Positions 1 to 9,715 are shown, counted from the stretch's first letter. The stretch: 64,000 nt of DNA from Desulfovibrio sp. TomC (GCF_000801335.2 NZ_JSEH01000004.1:62001-126000), one strand, 5' to 3'. Notes: a model not told the origin generated them from the letters alone. Made by a program: numbers and translations.

Positions 1-34
1 CGTCGACGATGAGCACGCGGGGGGCGGCGGTCAT
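1..34 (-). CDS. Response regulator, N-terminal fragment (runs off the window)
   Basis: Only eleven codons are visible. They read [11 protein letters not shown], the usual start of a receiver domain (hydrophobic first strand leading into the acidic pocket). The ATG overlaps the stop of the upstream sensor kinase as ATGA, and a CAGGAG ribosome site lies 7 bases before it, inside the kinase gene. This is therefore probably the kinase's cognate response regulator, translated by coupling. The output domain is outside the window, so the type of regulator is unknown. Confidence 0.75.
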   Translation of the reverse strand, partial: MTAAPRVLIVD

Positions 35-2448
35 GGGGTTTGCTCCTGGCAGGAACCAACGCAGGCGGGGAGGGCCAGGGTGAAGACCGCGCCGCCGTCG
101 TTGGCCACTTCAATGGTTCCGTGCATTTCGCGCATGAGGCCATAAGCCACGGCCAGCCCGAGACCCGAGCCGCGCCCGGCGTCCTTGGTGGTGAAAAACG
201 GGTCGAAGATGTGGGGCAGATCGGCTGGCGGGATGCCGGGACCGTTGTCGGCCACAGTGAGGATCAGGTGCTGGCAGTCGCCGGAGAGGGCGGCGGCCAG
301 GGTGATCCGGCCCGTACCCGGGGCAACGGCGTCCAGGGCGTTTAAAAGCAGGTTGGAGAGCACCTGTTCCAGGGCGGTGGCGTCGGCCTTGGCCAGCGGC
401 AGGTCGCCTGGGACGCTGACGGACAGGGACACGCGGCGGGCTTGGCTCTGGACTGCGAAGATGCGGGCCAGGCTTGCGATCAACGCGCCGAGGTCGCAGG
501 GGCCGGGGTTGGCCGGCCGGGGCCGGGCAAAGTCCAGCAGATCGCGCAGCACCTTCTTGGCCAGGGTGGCGTGGCGTTCGATGACGGCCAGATCGTCCAC
601 GGCCTGGGGATCAACCAGGCTTTGGCGCAAGAGCTCTGCGTAGCAGGCGATAACGCCAAGGGGGTTGTTGATCTCGTGGGCCAGCCCGGCCGCCAGTTTG
701 CCCACGGCCACAAGTTTTTCGGTTTGGCGCATCTGCTCAAGCATCCGGCGTTCGGCGGTATTTTCCCGGGCATAGACCACAAAGCGGCGCGACTGGCCGG
801 CGGGCGCAGCCAGGGGGTAGCGGGTGACGGCAAAGGAACGGCCGCCGTCGAGGCTGACGGTGGTGAAAACGGGTTCGTCGGCAACAGGCGATGACGGGGC
901 GTCGGAGCTTGGTTCGCCCAGCAATCTGGCCGGCAGGCGCGGCCTCTGACCAGGGAGGGGAGGCGTGTCGGCCAGGGCGCGGGCCAGTTCCCGGGCCGGT
1001 TCGTTGGCCAGGATGATGCCGCTGGCGCTGTCGATCAGGGCCAGCGGGTCGGAGATGCCGTCGAAGATGGAACCGAGCAGGACGTTTTGGGCCAAAAGTG
1101 AATTGATGGCGTCGAGGTTTTCCAGCGCAATGCCGAGCTGCTGGCCGATGGCCCGGTAGAGATCGGCGGCCTCGGGATCAGGACCGGGACCGTCCGCCGG
1201 GAAATAGAGGCGCAGGAGCCCACGGCTGACGTCGGTGGTGCGCACCGGTATAAGGGCCGCCTGATCGGTCAGGCGTAATTCGCCTTCGGCCACCAGTCTG
1301 CGCCAGTCCCCAGGGGGCGGGGGCGGGGTGACGCCCGCCGGCCAGACAATGGAACTGCCGTCGGAAAATTCGCACTCATAGGCGACGGTGTCGGCCCCGA
1401 ATCGGCCGGCAATGCGGGCCAGGGCCGCCGCCAGCAGCTCGGCCCTGGTCTGGGAAAGATTCAAAATATTCAAGAGTTCGACGAAAAGCGACACGTCCGA
1501 GCGGCGTTCGTCTGCTTCCCGGGCCAGATCCAGGGTTCGCTCGGCCACCTTGCGTTCCAGATTCTGGGCATGGTCTTCGATCTTCTCCCGGGCTTCCTTG
1601 AGGCGCGAGGCCAAGGCGTCGATGCCGGCGTAGATCTCCTCGATTTCCCCGGCGTCGGCGGTTTTTTCGGGGGTCTCACCGGCTTCTTTGGGGAAGTACC
1701 GGCGCAAAACCTCCGTTGCCCGGCGCAGGTTGACCACCACCAGCCGGTCGAAAAACACCTGCAGCGTCAGATAAAAAGCGCCCATGCCCAGAGCGAAAAG
1801 CGACAGGAAGCCGACGGTCTTGCCCTTGATCTGCCCCAGCGCTCCGCCCACAGGCATGGTCACCATGTCGAGCCCCACCAGTTCCCCCTCGTGCCGCCAA
1901 AACCCCCTGGTGTCGCCATAGCGCACAATGAGCGCCTTGGGGGCCTTGGCCGGGTCGCCGTGGCAGTGCAGGCACGAGTCCTCAAAGCGTACCGGCCGGG
2001 CCGCCATATAGACCTCTTCTCCGTCGCGCCGGGTGATTTCCTCCAGTCGGGCCAGATACGGATCGGCCGCAAAGCGCTCCATGGTCATGCGCTCGAAGGG
2101 ATCGGCCTCGTAATCGGGGTTGCGCGCGCCCACGGCCACCCGGCGGTAACGGAACTGGTCGTCGCGGCTGTTCAAGTCGCTCATGACCTTGCGGGTGACA
2201 AACGAGGTGGACATGGCCTCAAGCACGAAGTCGTCGGCAGGCAGCCGGTCGTACATGACCGGGCGCAGCACCTCGCGCACATAGGCCTGCATGGCCTCGA
2301 CCTGGGACAGCACCAGCGAGGCTTTGTGCTCGGTGTCGGTGACGAGCTGGTCGCGCAGATTCATGGAGATCACCACGGCGAAAAAGACGCCAAGGGCGAC
2401 CATGCTGACCGACAGCCCGACCATGAAACGGTGTTTGAGGGTTTTCAT
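31..2448 (-). CDS. Membrane sensor histidine kinase with a c-type haem sensor domain
   Basis: Predicted 805-residue inner-membrane kinase. Residues about 8-28 and 212-232 are membrane segments that bracket a periplasmic DUF3365/Tll0287-like sensor domain. This domain has a single CLHCH haem-attachment motif at 159-163. After it come a coiled linker (about 285-315), a GAF-like region (about 320-445), a PAS-like region (about 455-560), a HisKA domain with phospho-acceptor His591 in [10 protein letters not shown], and an HATPase domain (DNGPGIPP). I chose the ATG at 2448 because AGGAGC precedes it; the frame stays open further upstream. The gene overlaps the response regulator by 4 bases. A haem sensor suggests redox, NO or O2 sensing; the signal is inferred. 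Confidence 0.9.
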   Translation of the reverse strand: MKTLKHRFMVGLSVSMVALGVFFAVVISMNLRDQLVTDTEHKASLVLSQVEAMQAYVREVLRPVMYDRLPADDFVLEAMSTSFVTRKVMSDLNSRDDQFRYRRVAVGARNPDYEADPFERMTMERFAADPYLARLEEITRRDGEEVYMAARPVRFEDSCLHCHGDPAKAPKALIVRYGDTRGFWRHEGELVGLDMVTMPVGGALGQIKGKTVGFLSLFALGMGAFYLTLQVFFDRLVVVNLRRATEVLRRYFPKEAGETPEKTADAGEIEEIYAGIDALASRLKEAREKIEDHAQNLERKVAERTLDLAREADERRSDVSLFVELLNILNLSQTRAELLAAALARIAGRFGADTVAYECEFSDGSSIVWPAGVTPPPPPGDWRRLVAEGELRLTDQAALIPVRTTDVSRGLLRLYFPADGPGPDPEAADLYRAIGQQLGIALENLDAINSLLAQNVLLGSIFDGISDPLALIDSASGIILANEPARELARALADTPPLPGQRPRLPARLLGEPSSDAPSSPVADEPVFTTVSLDGGRSFAVTRYPLAAPAGQSRRFVVYARENTAERRMLEQMRQTEKLVAVGKLAAGLAHEINNPLGVIACYAELLRQSLVDPQAVDDLAVIERHATLAKKVLRDLLDFARPRPANPGPCDLGALIASLARIFAVQSQARRVSLSVSVPGDLPLAKADATALEQVLSNLLLNALDAVAPGTGRITLAAALSGDCQHLILTVADNGPGIPPADLPHIFDPFFTTKDAGRGSGLGLAVAYGLMREMHGTIEVANDGGAVFTLALPACVGSCQEQTP

Positions 2449-2513
2449 GTCTGCTCCTGTCCGGAGTTTGGGACGGCCGGGGAAAAAAGGCAATGCAGCC
2501 GCGCGGCGTCAGG

Positions 2514-2533
2514 CTGCCAACCGGAGTTGGCAG
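2514..2533. repeat. Short hairpin repeat, copy 1
   Basis: Inverted repeat CTGCCAAC-CGGA-GTTGGCAG with an 8 bp perfect stem and 4-base loop, in the upstream region of the sensor kinase. The same core recurs at 3524-3551. It may be a REP-like element or a small structured site; its function is unknown. Confidence 0.6.
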
Positions 2534-2645
2534 GGAATAGAAAAGTTGCGTTAATAATCGCAATACGGTAATAGATCACAATGGAGGATTCCCTGGCCTC
2601 GGTTTTGTGGAGGGGGGGCCTCCCCCAGGACAAAGGAGGAAACGG

Positions 2646-3068
2646 ATGAAAATTCTTGTGGCCCACGACGGATCGGCTCAGGCGGACAAGGCTCTTGATG
2701 TTGGCGTCGGCATCGCCGGCAAGAGTGGAGGATCGGTGGTTGTGGTCAATGTGGTCCCGGATCTGTGTCTGGCGAGCGAGGAAATTGGGATGGAGACCTG
2801 CGAATTGGTGTCCCGCTCGCTCACCGACGAGGCTGGCAAGACCATGGGCAAGGTCATGGCCCGTCTGGCCGAAAAAGGCGTTGACGCCGCACTGGTCATC
2901 AAGACCGGCCGCCCGGCTGACGCCATCCTCGAAGCCGCCGACGAGATGGCGGCCGATCTCATCGTCATCGGTTCCACCGGCAAGCATGGGGCGCTGCGGA
3001 TGCTCCTGGGCAGCGTGTCGTCCCGGGTGGCGGAGTATTCCACGCGCAGCGTGTTTATTGTGAAGTAG
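2646..3068 (+). CDS. Universal stress protein, UspA family
   Basis: A 140-residue single-domain cytoplasmic Usp. The N-terminal strand MKILVAHDGS and the C-terminal nucleotide motif (GSTGKHG followed by LLGSVS, the G-x2-G-x9-GS pattern) indicate an ATP-binding member. AAAGGAGG precedes the ATG at 2646. The gene is monocistronic, and the next gene on its strand is about 760 bases away. Usp proteins bind ATP or AMP and help cells survive growth arrest; the precise role is not shown by the sequence. Confidence 0.93.
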   Translation: MKILVAHDGSAQADKALDVGVGIAGKSGGSVVVVNVVPDLCLASEEIGMETCELVSRSLTDEAGKTMGKVMARLAEKGVDAALVIKTGRPADAILEAADEMAADLIVIGSTGKHGALRMLLGSVSSRVAEYSTRSVFIVK

Positions 3069-3825
3069 GGGGCGCGGGTATCCTTACAGACCAGGAAAGG
3101 TTTTGTAACACTGCAGGTTGGAAAAACCTGAAAGACGACTGGGACAGGAGCGCAGTGGAAGCTGGTTGCGTGGGGGACGGGTTTCCCGCACTCGGCGTCA
3201 TTGAACCCGCATAGGCCAGCTTCCACGACGTGTTGCGCCCAGCTCTTCGGTATTCTCCCAGACGTCCTTGAACCGTGCGACCCGGGTGTTGCCGCCGGCG
3301 TCAAATCCCAAGGTTCCTTTCGTCGTCGATGGCCTTGAAGGCCTTCGGCTCTCACAGGACAGACTCCCCGCCTATCCTCGGCCGCCAGGCCAAGGTGACC
3401 ACCTACAGCCCACCTTTTATGAGACCGACAGCCCGATCATGAGCCCTTCGGGAAAGGTTCCACCGCATCTCTTGACCGGAGAGCGGCGCGGTCGGGCAAC
3501 AACACACTGCAACCATGCGGCTTCAGTCTGCCAACCGGAGTTGGCAGACTGGCCGTGGTGTTTGTAAAATACCATTATAATTTAGTATGATAGGTTGTGC
3601 TGTCTTGTGGCCCCCACTTTGCAGAAGGGTAACGCCGGCCACGGCTTCGAAGGGGAAGTTGCAGCCGGCAGCGGACAGGAGGGGCCGTGACGGAACCGAC
3701 GACGACGGCGGGTTTCGTTGGCTCTCCGCGCAATGGGCGGGAGCTGGCTGCTTGGCCGGCGCAAGGCGCGTGTCTGCACAACAATGGTGATCCCCGTATC
3801 ATCGTAGAACAGAGGGAGGTATGGA
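3069..3825. other. Long intergenic region without a supported gene
   Basis: No open frame here looks like a real protein. The region contains complementary arms at 3155-3165 and 3216-3226 (GTGGAAGCTGG / CCAGCTTCCAC) enclosing a GNRA-type hairpin on the minus strand. It also holds the second CTGCCAAC hairpin at 3524-3551 and a TATAAT box at 3576-3581 without an obvious -35 partner. The last 240 bases are the leader of the following transporter gene. Confidence 0.6.
3524..3551. repeat. Short hairpin repeat, copy 2
   Basis: A 12 bp perfect stem (CAGTCTGCCAAC / GTTGGCAGACTG) around the loop CGGA. The inner 20 bases are identical to the hairpin at 2514-2533. It lies between the Usp gene and the YeiH-type gene, far from either reading frame. 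There is no T-run, so it is not a typical terminator. Confidence 0.65.
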
Positions 3826-5262
3826 ATGGCTGAAAAACGGTGGCTGACGGAGGACAAGCTCGCCCTGATACTCGGGTTGTTCTTGTTCCTGCTGTCCATG
3901 CTCAATTTCTCCGGCATCGATCTGCTCGGCTGGGGCATCAAGGTCAACGTCTGGACTTCTTTTAGCAAGGCGTTGGCAACGGCGACTGGCTCGTACAAAG
4001 ACCTCGGCGGCTGGGGCGCGCTCTTTGCGACATATGTCTTCATCACCGCCGTGTTGGCTATCGGCATACGGATGCTCGGCGGCAATGTGGGCAAATTTGT
4101 CGGCAGCTTCACTGTGGTGTTTTTTGTCAGCTACGCATGCTGGGTTCTGGGGCATTACGCGGTCATCGCCGCCACGCCGGACCAGACCGCCAAATTCGGC
4201 ATTCCCTGGTCCCTGGGGCTGACGGGCGAAGCCGGATTCATCATCGCCCTGCTGGCCGGCGTCTTTATCGGCAACTTCATGCCCGGCGTGGCCCAACAGC
4301 TCAAGGAAGCGCTTCGGCCTGAAATGTACGTCAAGATCGCCATCGTGGTCCTTGGCGCGGAACTGGGCGTCAAGTCCGTGGACGCCCTGGGGCTGGCTTC
4401 CTCGGTCATCTTCCGGGGCCTTTGCGCCATTGTCGAAGCCTATCTGATCTATTGGGCGCTGGTCTATTACGTGGCCCGCAAACACTTTAAATTCAGCCGC
4501 GAATGGGCCGCCCCCCTGGCCTCGGGCATCTCCATCTGCGGCGTGTCCGCGGCCATCGCCACCGGCGGGGCCATCCGCGCCCGGCCCATCGTGCCCATCA
4601 TGGTCTCCTCGCTGGTGGTGGTCTTTACCTGCGTGGAAATGCTCATTTTGCCGTTTGCCGCCCAGTGGGGCCTGTCCACCGAACCGCTGGTGGCCGGCGC
4701 CTGGATGGGGTTGGCCGTGAAATCCGACGGCGGGGCCATCGCCAGCGGCGTCATCACCGACGCCCTGATCCGGGCCAAGGCCCTGGCCGACTACGGCATC
4801 AACTACCAGGAAGGCTGGGTGACCATGACGGCCACCACGATCAAGATCTTTATTGACGTGTTCATCGGCATCTGGTCCTTCGTCCTGGCCGTTATCTGGT
4901 GCACCATGATCGAATGCAAGCCCGGGCAGCGCATGCGCTTCTCGGAAGTACTCGACCGTTTCCCGCGTTTTGTCCTGGGCTATGTGATCACCTTCCTGAT
5001 TATGCTCATCCTGTGCGCCAAGGGCGGCGACATGCTGAAGTTCGGCAAGGCGGCCATTGCCGGCACGGGCACCTTCCGGGGCATCTTTTTTATCCTGACC
5101 TTTTTTACCATCGGCGTGGTTTCCAATTTCAAGAAACTCTGGGAGGAAGGCATTGGCAGACTGGCCGCTGTGTACGTGGTGTGCCTGTTTGGCTTCATCA
5201 TCTGGATCGGGCTCTTTATCTCCTGGCTGTTCTTCCACGGCGTCAAGCCGCCACTCGTCTAG
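3826..5262 (+). CDS. YeiH / putative sulfate exporter family membrane protein
   Basis: A 478-residue integral membrane protein with about 10-12 hydrophobic segments. The central GISICGVSAAIATGGAI and the later GAWMGLAVKSDGGAIASG match the two glycine-rich signatures of the YeiH family (Pfam PF03601). Members are usually about 340 residues, so this protein has extra segments at both ends. GAGGGAGGT lies before the ATG. A 56-codon membrane protein follows after 17 bases and is probably cotranscribed, with a terminator after it. The substrate is not established; sulfate, sulfite or another anion is an inference from the family name. Confidence 0.85.
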   Translation: MAEKRWLTEDKLALILGLFLFLLSMLNFSGIDLLGWGIKVNVWTSFSKALATATGSYKDLGGWGALFATYVFITAVLAIGIRMLGGNVGKFVGSFTVVFFVSYACWVLGHYAVIAATPDQTAKFGIPWSLGLTGEAGFIIALLAGVFIGNFMPGVAQQLKEALRPEMYVKIAIVVLGAELGVKSVDALGLASSVIFRGLCAIVEAYLIYWALVYYVARKHFKFSREWAAPLASGISICGVSAAIATGGAIRARPIVPIMVSSLVVVFTCVEMLILPFAAQWGLSTEPLVAGAWMGLAVKSDGGAIASGVITDALIRAKALADYGINYQEGWVTMTATTIKIFIDVFIGIWSFVLAVIWCTMIECKPGQRMRFSEVLDRFPRFVLGYVITFLIMLILCAKGGDMLKFGKAAIAGTGTFRGIFFILTFFTIGVVSNFKKLWEEGIGRLAAVYVVCLFGFIIWIGLFISWLFFHGVKPPLV

Positions 5263-5279
5263 TTTATTAGGAGTATCAG

Positions 5280-5450
5280 ATGGAAATACCAAAAGAAGTC
5301 AATGTTGCCGCCGAAATGGAAAAGATGGAGTACGAGCCGCTCCAGCCTGTTGAGATAAAACTGATCCGCTGGAGCCTCGGACTTGGCACATCGCTTTTGG
5401 TGGTGCTCTACTTCGTCAGCGCCTTCTTCTTCCCGGGTGTGCACGGGTAG
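5280..5450 (+). CDS. Small single-span membrane protein
   Basis: A 56-residue protein with an acidic, charged N-terminal half (MEIPKEVNVAAEMEKMEYEP), one hydrophobic segment at about residues 33-52, and a short tail ending PGVHG. TTAGGAG is well placed before the ATG. It starts 17 bases after the YeiH-type gene and is followed by a strong terminator, so the two form a unit. It is probably a small subunit or stabiliser of that transporter; I do not recognise a family. Confidence 0.8.
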   Translation: MEIPKEVNVAAEMEKMEYEPLQPVEIKLIRWSLGLGTSLLVVLYFVSAFFFPGVHG

Positions 5451-5464
5451 GGGAGTGTAAACGC

Positions 5465-5520
5465 GAACAGGCGAGGGCGGCTTGAAGATCTGTCAACCGC
5501 CTTCGCCTGTTCTTTGTCTT
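5465..5520 (+). terminator. Rho-independent terminator of the YeiH-type operon
   Basis: GAACAGGCG...GGCGG pairs with CCGCC...CGCCTGTTC around a loop of about 16 bases, and the stem is followed by TTTGTCTTT. Confidence 0.85.
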
Positions 5521-5588
5521 TCAAGCCTTGGCCGCCGGCGGTTGCGTTTTGGGGCCGGCCGCGGTCAAGGAATCATGGCGAGGCGGAC

Positions 5589-5810
5589 ATGAATACCTAC
5601 ACAATTCGCTATATTTCCGGCCCGCAGCACGCGCTGCGCATTTCCGACGTGGCCCAGGTCGAGGGGGCTTCGCTGGCCGCCGTCCTGGCCGACAAGAGCC
5701 CCTGGCCCGTGGAAACGAACATGGAGCAGACCTGCGCCTGGGCCAAAAATCCCGGAACCAGCCTGTACCATGTTGAGGCTTGGGAGGCGCAACTGGTTGC
5801 CGCTTCCTGA
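5589..5810 (+). CDS. Hypothetical small protein
   Basis: A 73-residue soluble protein starting MNTYTIRYISGPQHALRI. It has no signal peptide or membrane segment and two tryptophan-containing stretches near the C-terminus (CAWAKN, VEAWEAQL). A weak GAGGCGG lies before the ATG. It stands alone between two terminator-like hairpins. I do not recognise the family; codon use matches neighbouring real genes. Confidence 0.65.
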   Translation: MNTYTIRYISGPQHALRISDVAQVEGASLAAVLADKSPWPVETNMEQTCAWAKNPGTSLYHVEAWEAQLVAAS

Positions 5811-5928
5811 CCGGCGGATGTCGGAGGACACGGCTTGGCGCGGTTGTGGCCTTGGCCGGCCGGCAGTCAAGCAGGGGCGGCCGGGGCAATGGCGGCGTAA
5901 GCGGTTTCGACCGTAAAGAAAGAACGGC

Positions 5929-5950
5929 GGGCGGTCCTTCGGGGCCGCCT
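5929..5950 (+). terminator. UUCG-capped hairpin, probable terminator
   Basis: A 9 bp stem (GGGCGGTCC / GGGCCGCCT, with wobble pairs) closed by a TTCG tetraloop and followed by GTTTG. It lies 118 bases after the small hypothetical gene. The rest of the gap up to 6184 holds nothing else I can support. Confidence 0.5.
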
Positions 5951-6184
5951 GTTTGCGTGCAAGGCTCCGGCTTGACGACCCATATCGGCCTGAGGCATGC
6001 TTTTAAAGCTGCAGTTGGTTGCCGGCTCCGGTTGCTGCCGCCGGCGGCAGCAACAGCGCCAGTGGCCGGGATTACAGTCCCTCCCGGCCAAACCTTGTCT
6101 TCACCAGCCCCGTTGCTTGCCAAACGACGGCAACGGCATTATCTGACTCCCTCCCTTCTTTAACCCTCGCCGGAAGCGCCCATC

Positions 6185-9100
6185 ATGTCGGAGCGAACAC
6201 CTCATATTTCCCTGCCCCTGGAACGTCTTGTGCCCCGGGTTCTCGACATCACTGCCGAGGAACTCGACACCTGGCCCGAAGACGCCAAGAATCTGGCCGT
6301 GGCCGTGGCTGCCGAACTCTTTTTGGTGCGGTCCAATCCCTTCATCAATGCCGCCGACGTCAAGGCTTCCGTGGAAAAGCGTTTGGCCGACGCCAACCCC
6401 AAGGCCTGGGGCACCTATCCCCGCACCATCAAAAAAGCCTATAAGGCCTTCTGGGATGTCTATGAGGCCGACAGCCGGTTCCGCGACAATCTGGTCGAGC
6501 GGCTGCGCCAGTTTTTGCCCGACGAGGACGTGGTCACCGCGCCCAATTCGCTGATCGAATGTTCCACCGACGCTACGGACCTGCGCATGGAGCTGCCGCT
6601 GTGCATGCTTCTGCCCGAGACCGAAGAGCACATCCGCCACATCCTGCGGCTGGCCAACGAACTCGAATTCGCCATCATCCCGCGCGGCGGCGGCTCGGGC
6701 CTGACCGGCGGGGCCATTCCGGCCCACCGCCGTTCGGCCATCCTCAGTCTGGCCAAGTTCAAAAAGATCCTGGACATCGACGTCGAAGCCAAGACCCTGT
6801 GCGCCCAGACCGGCGTCATAACGCTCACCGCCATCAAGGCGGCGGCGGCCAAGGGCCTGCTGTTTACCGTGGACCCGGCCTCCAAGGCGGCCTCGTCCCT
6901 TGGCGGCAACATCGCCGAGAACGCCGGCGGTCCCTTCGCCTTTGAATACGGCACCACGCTGGACAACATCATCAGCTACCGCATGGTCGAGGCCACGGGC
7001 GAGATCATCGAGGTGCGCCGGGTGGACCATCCGCGCCACAAGATCCAGCCCGAGGAAACGGCCGTTTTTGAGATTCTCGACGAGGACGGGGCCGTGCGCG
7101 ACGTGGTGACGCTGCCGGGCAACCAGATTCGCGGCGTCAACCTGGGCAAGGACGTCTCCAACAAGTTCCTTGGCGGCCTGCCTGGCGTGCAGAAGGAAGG
7201 CGTGGACGGCATCATCACCGAGGCCTGTTTCGCCCTCTATGCCATTCCCAAATATTCCCGCACGCTGTGCCTGGAGTTTTTCGGGCGGTCCATGAAAAAT
7301 GCCATGTGCGTCATCCGCGACGTGGTGGGACTGCGAAACCGCATCCGCGAGGAAGGCGATGCGGTCAAGATTTCGGCCCTGGAGGAGTTCAACTCCAAAT
7401 ACGTCAAGGCCATCAGCTACGCCAAAAAGTCCGCCCTCTACGAAGGCGACCCCATCTCGGTCCTGCTTTTGCAGCTCGATTCCGACGATGAGGACGCCAT
7501 GTTGCGAGCCGCCGCCGACATCGTGGACATCGTCGATCCCTACGACAACGTGGACGTGTTTGAGGCCAAGGACGCCAAAACCGCCGAATTGTACTGGGAA
7601 GACCGCCACAAACTCTCGGCCATCTCCCGGCGCACCTCGGGATTCAAGATCAATGAAGACGTGGTCATTCCGCTTTCCGTGGTCCCGGAATTCGCTGAAT
7701 TCTTGGAAGGACTCAATCTCAAGTGCATTGCCCGGGCCTACCGCACGGCCCTGCAAAACGCCGGCCGGCTGCCCGGCATTCCGGCTTCGGACGAATTTAT
7801 CGCCATGGAGCTGGAATTTTGCGACCGGGTGCTGCGCGACAAGATTTCCGCCCGCGACCTGTCCGACTCGGAAGTCGAAGTCCAGACGCACTACTTTTTC
7901 ACGGATCTGGGTTCGCGGTATCCGCGCCTCAAGGAACGTCTGACCGCCATCCACGCCGAGATGGCCGCCACCCGCATCGAGGTGGCCAGCCACATGCACG
8001 CGGGCGATGGCAACTGCCACGTCAATATCCCGGTCAATTCCAATGATCCCGAGATGATGCGGCAGGCCTGGGAGGCCGCTGAAGAGGTCTTCGAGACGGT
8101 CACCCGCCTTGGCGGCGCGGTCTCGGGCGAGCACGGCATCGGCATCACCAAGATCGCCTTCCTGGCCCAGGACAAGATCGATGCGCTAAAGGCCTACAAA
8201 AAGCGGGTGGACCCGAAAAACATCATCAACCCCGGCAAGTTGACCACCCGCGTCCTTGAGGTCGAGCCGTATACGTTTTCCTTTAACCGGCTCATCCGCG
8301 ACATCAAGAAGACGGCGTTGCCGGACAAGGACATTCTGATTTCGATCCTAAGCGGCATCCAGTTTTGCAACCGCTGCGGCAAATGCAAGCAGGTCTGCCC
8401 GATGTTCGCGCCCGAGCGCGGCATGCTCTACCATCCGCGCAACAAAAACATCAGCTTCGGCGCGCTGATCGAAGCCATCTACTATTCCCAGATCACCCAT
8501 GGCGAGCCGGACACGGCCCTTTTGGACAAGCTGCGCGGCATCACCGACCACTGCACCGCCTGCGGCAAGTGCACAGGCGTGTGTTCGGTCAAAATCGAGT
8601 CCGGCCAGGTGGCCTTGGGGCTGCGCAGCTTCCTGGATCAGCAGGATTGCGGCGGCCATCCCATCAAGCACAAGATTCTCAATTATCTGGTGGAGGACCC
8701 GGCCAAGCGCGTGCCCCAGGCGGCCAAGCTCATGGCCTACGGCCAGCAATTTCACAACAAGGTCATGCCGCTTCTGCCGAAATTCTGGCGCAACCGCATT
8801 GAAAATCCCGGTCTTCGCGGCCCCAATCCATCCCTTGGCCTGCGCAATCTGGCCGAGCGGCTCGACCTGGACAAAGGTTCGATTTTCATTCCCCAGGCCG
8901 GGCGCGAGGCCCCGGAAACGGTGCTTTATTTCCCGGGGTGCGGGGCATCGGTCTTTTCCAGCGTCATCGGCATGGCGGCCGTGCATCTGCTGCTTCGGGC
9001 CGAGGTGGCGGTGCTCATGCCGCACACCCATCTGTGCTGCGGCTATCCGCTGCTGGCCGCCGGCATGGGCGAGGCCTACCGCCAAAACCGCGAGCGCAAC

Positions 9101-9709
9101 CGGGCCGCGTTGGCGGCGCTCCTGGAAGAAGCCGACAAGCTGGGCCTGGCTCCGGCCTACAGCCTGACCAGCTGCGGCACCTGCCGGGAGTCCATTGAAG
9201 AGCATGAGCTTAAAACCCTGCGGCCAAACCTTGTCCACATGGACGTGACCCAGTTTTTGCTCGGCCGTCTGGATTTCCCGAAAAGCGAGGACGCCTCGCC
9301 CATCCTCTACCACGCCGCCTGCCACAGCGAATGGTCGGGCGTGCCCAAGACCAAGGCCGCCGACCTGTACCGGACCGCCCTGGCCGAGACCACTGGCCGT
9401 CCTGTCGTTCTTTCGCCCAATTGCTGCGGCGAATCCGGCATGGGGGCCATGACCACCCCGGCCATCTACAACCGGCTGCGCGACCGCAAGCGCGAGACCT
9501 TGGCCGAGAATCTGGCCGAGGCCTCGGAAGCCATGCCAATTCTGGTCGGCTGTCCGTCGTGCAAAATGGGCATCTCGCGTATCCTCTCGGAAATGCACGA
9601 TAAACATACGGTTATGCACACGCTGGAATATCTGGCCGAGGCGCTCGACGGTCCCAAGTGGAAGAAGCTCCTCTCCAAGAACGCCAAGGCCGCCCGGGTG
9701 CGCGGCTAG
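6185..9709 (+). CDS. FAD/Fe-S 2-hydroxyacid dehydrogenase (D-lactate/glycolate type), fused form
   Basis: A 1174-residue fusion. First comes a VAO/PCMH-type FAD-binding domain (RGGGSGLTGG near 165-175), then an FAD-oxidase C-terminal domain (HMHAGDGNCHVN near 600). Next are two 4Fe-4S motifs, CNRCGKCKQVCP from Cys728 and CTACGKCTGVC from Cys790. The last part is a pair of CCG cysteine-rich domains (CCGYP at 951, CCGES at 1080), as in GlpC/GlcF. These enzymes oxidise D-lactate, glycolate or a related 2-hydroxyacid and feed electrons to the membrane pool or a soluble carrier. The substrate cannot be fixed from sequence. There is no signal peptide, so the protein is cytoplasmic. ruvX follows after 6 bases. 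Confidence 0.9.
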   Translation: MSERTPHISLPLERLVPRVLDITAEELDTWPEDAKNLAVAVAAELFLVRSNPFINAADVKASVEKRLADANPKAWGTYPRTIKKAYKAFWDVYEADSRFRDNLVERLRQFLPDEDVVTAPNSLIECSTDATDLRMELPLCMLLPETEEHIRHILRLANELEFAIIPRGGGSGLTGGAIPAHRRSAILSLAKFKKILDIDVEAKTLCAQTGVITLTAIKAAAAKGLLFTVDPASKAASSLGGNIAENAGGPFAFEYGTTLDNIISYRMVEATGEIIEVRRVDHPRHKIQPEETAVFEILDEDGAVRDVVTLPGNQIRGVNLGKDVSNKFLGGLPGVQKEGVDGIITEACFALYAIPKYSRTLCLEFFGRSMKNAMCVIRDVVGLRNRIREEGDAVKISALEEFNSKYVKAISYAKKSALYEGDPISVLLLQLDSDDEDAMLRAAADIVDIVDPYDNVDVFEAKDAKTAELYWEDRHKLSAISRRTSGFKINEDVVIPLSVVPEFAEFLEGLNLKCIARAYRTALQNAGRLPGIPASDEFIAMELEFCDRVLRDKISARDLSDSEVEVQTHYFFTDLGSRYPRLKERLTAIHAEMAATRIEVASHMHAGDGNCHVNIPVNSNDPEMMRQAWEAAEEVFETVTRLGGAVSGEHGIGITKIAFLAQDKIDALKAYKKRVDPKNIINPGKLTTRVLEVEPYTFSFNRLIRDIKKTALPDKDILISILSGIQFCNRCGKCKQVCPMFAPERGMLYHPRNKNISFGALIEAIYYSQITHGEPDTALLDKLRGITDHCTACGKCTGVCSVKIESGQVALGLRSFLDQQDCGGHPIKHKILNYLVEDPAKRVPQAAKLMAYGQQFHNKVMPLLPKFWRNRIENPGLRGPNPSLGLRNLAERLDLDKGSIFIPQAGREAPETVLYFPGCGASVFSSVIGMAAVHLLLRAEVAVLMPHTHLCCGYPLLAAGMGEAYRQNRERNRAALAALLEEADKLGLAPAYSLTSCGTCRESIEEHELKTLRPNLVHMDVTQFLLGRLDFPKSEDASPILYHAACHSEWSGVPKTKAADLYRTALAETTGRPVVLSPNCCGESGMGAMTTPAIYNRLRDRKRETLAENLAEASEAMPILVGCPSCKMGISRILSEMHDKHTVMHTLEYLAEALDGPKWKKLLSKNAKAARVRG

Positions 9710-9715
9710 CGCTCC

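Noticed and set aside
3799-5292. A nearly 500-codon open frame antisense to the YeiH-type gene
   Set aside because: It mirrors the third-position GC of the real gene, has Asp/His/Gly-rich nonsense composition and no ribosome site. The same reasoning rejects long antisense frames over the dehydrogenase, comEC, cstA, lytS, hynA, motAB and fdhA.
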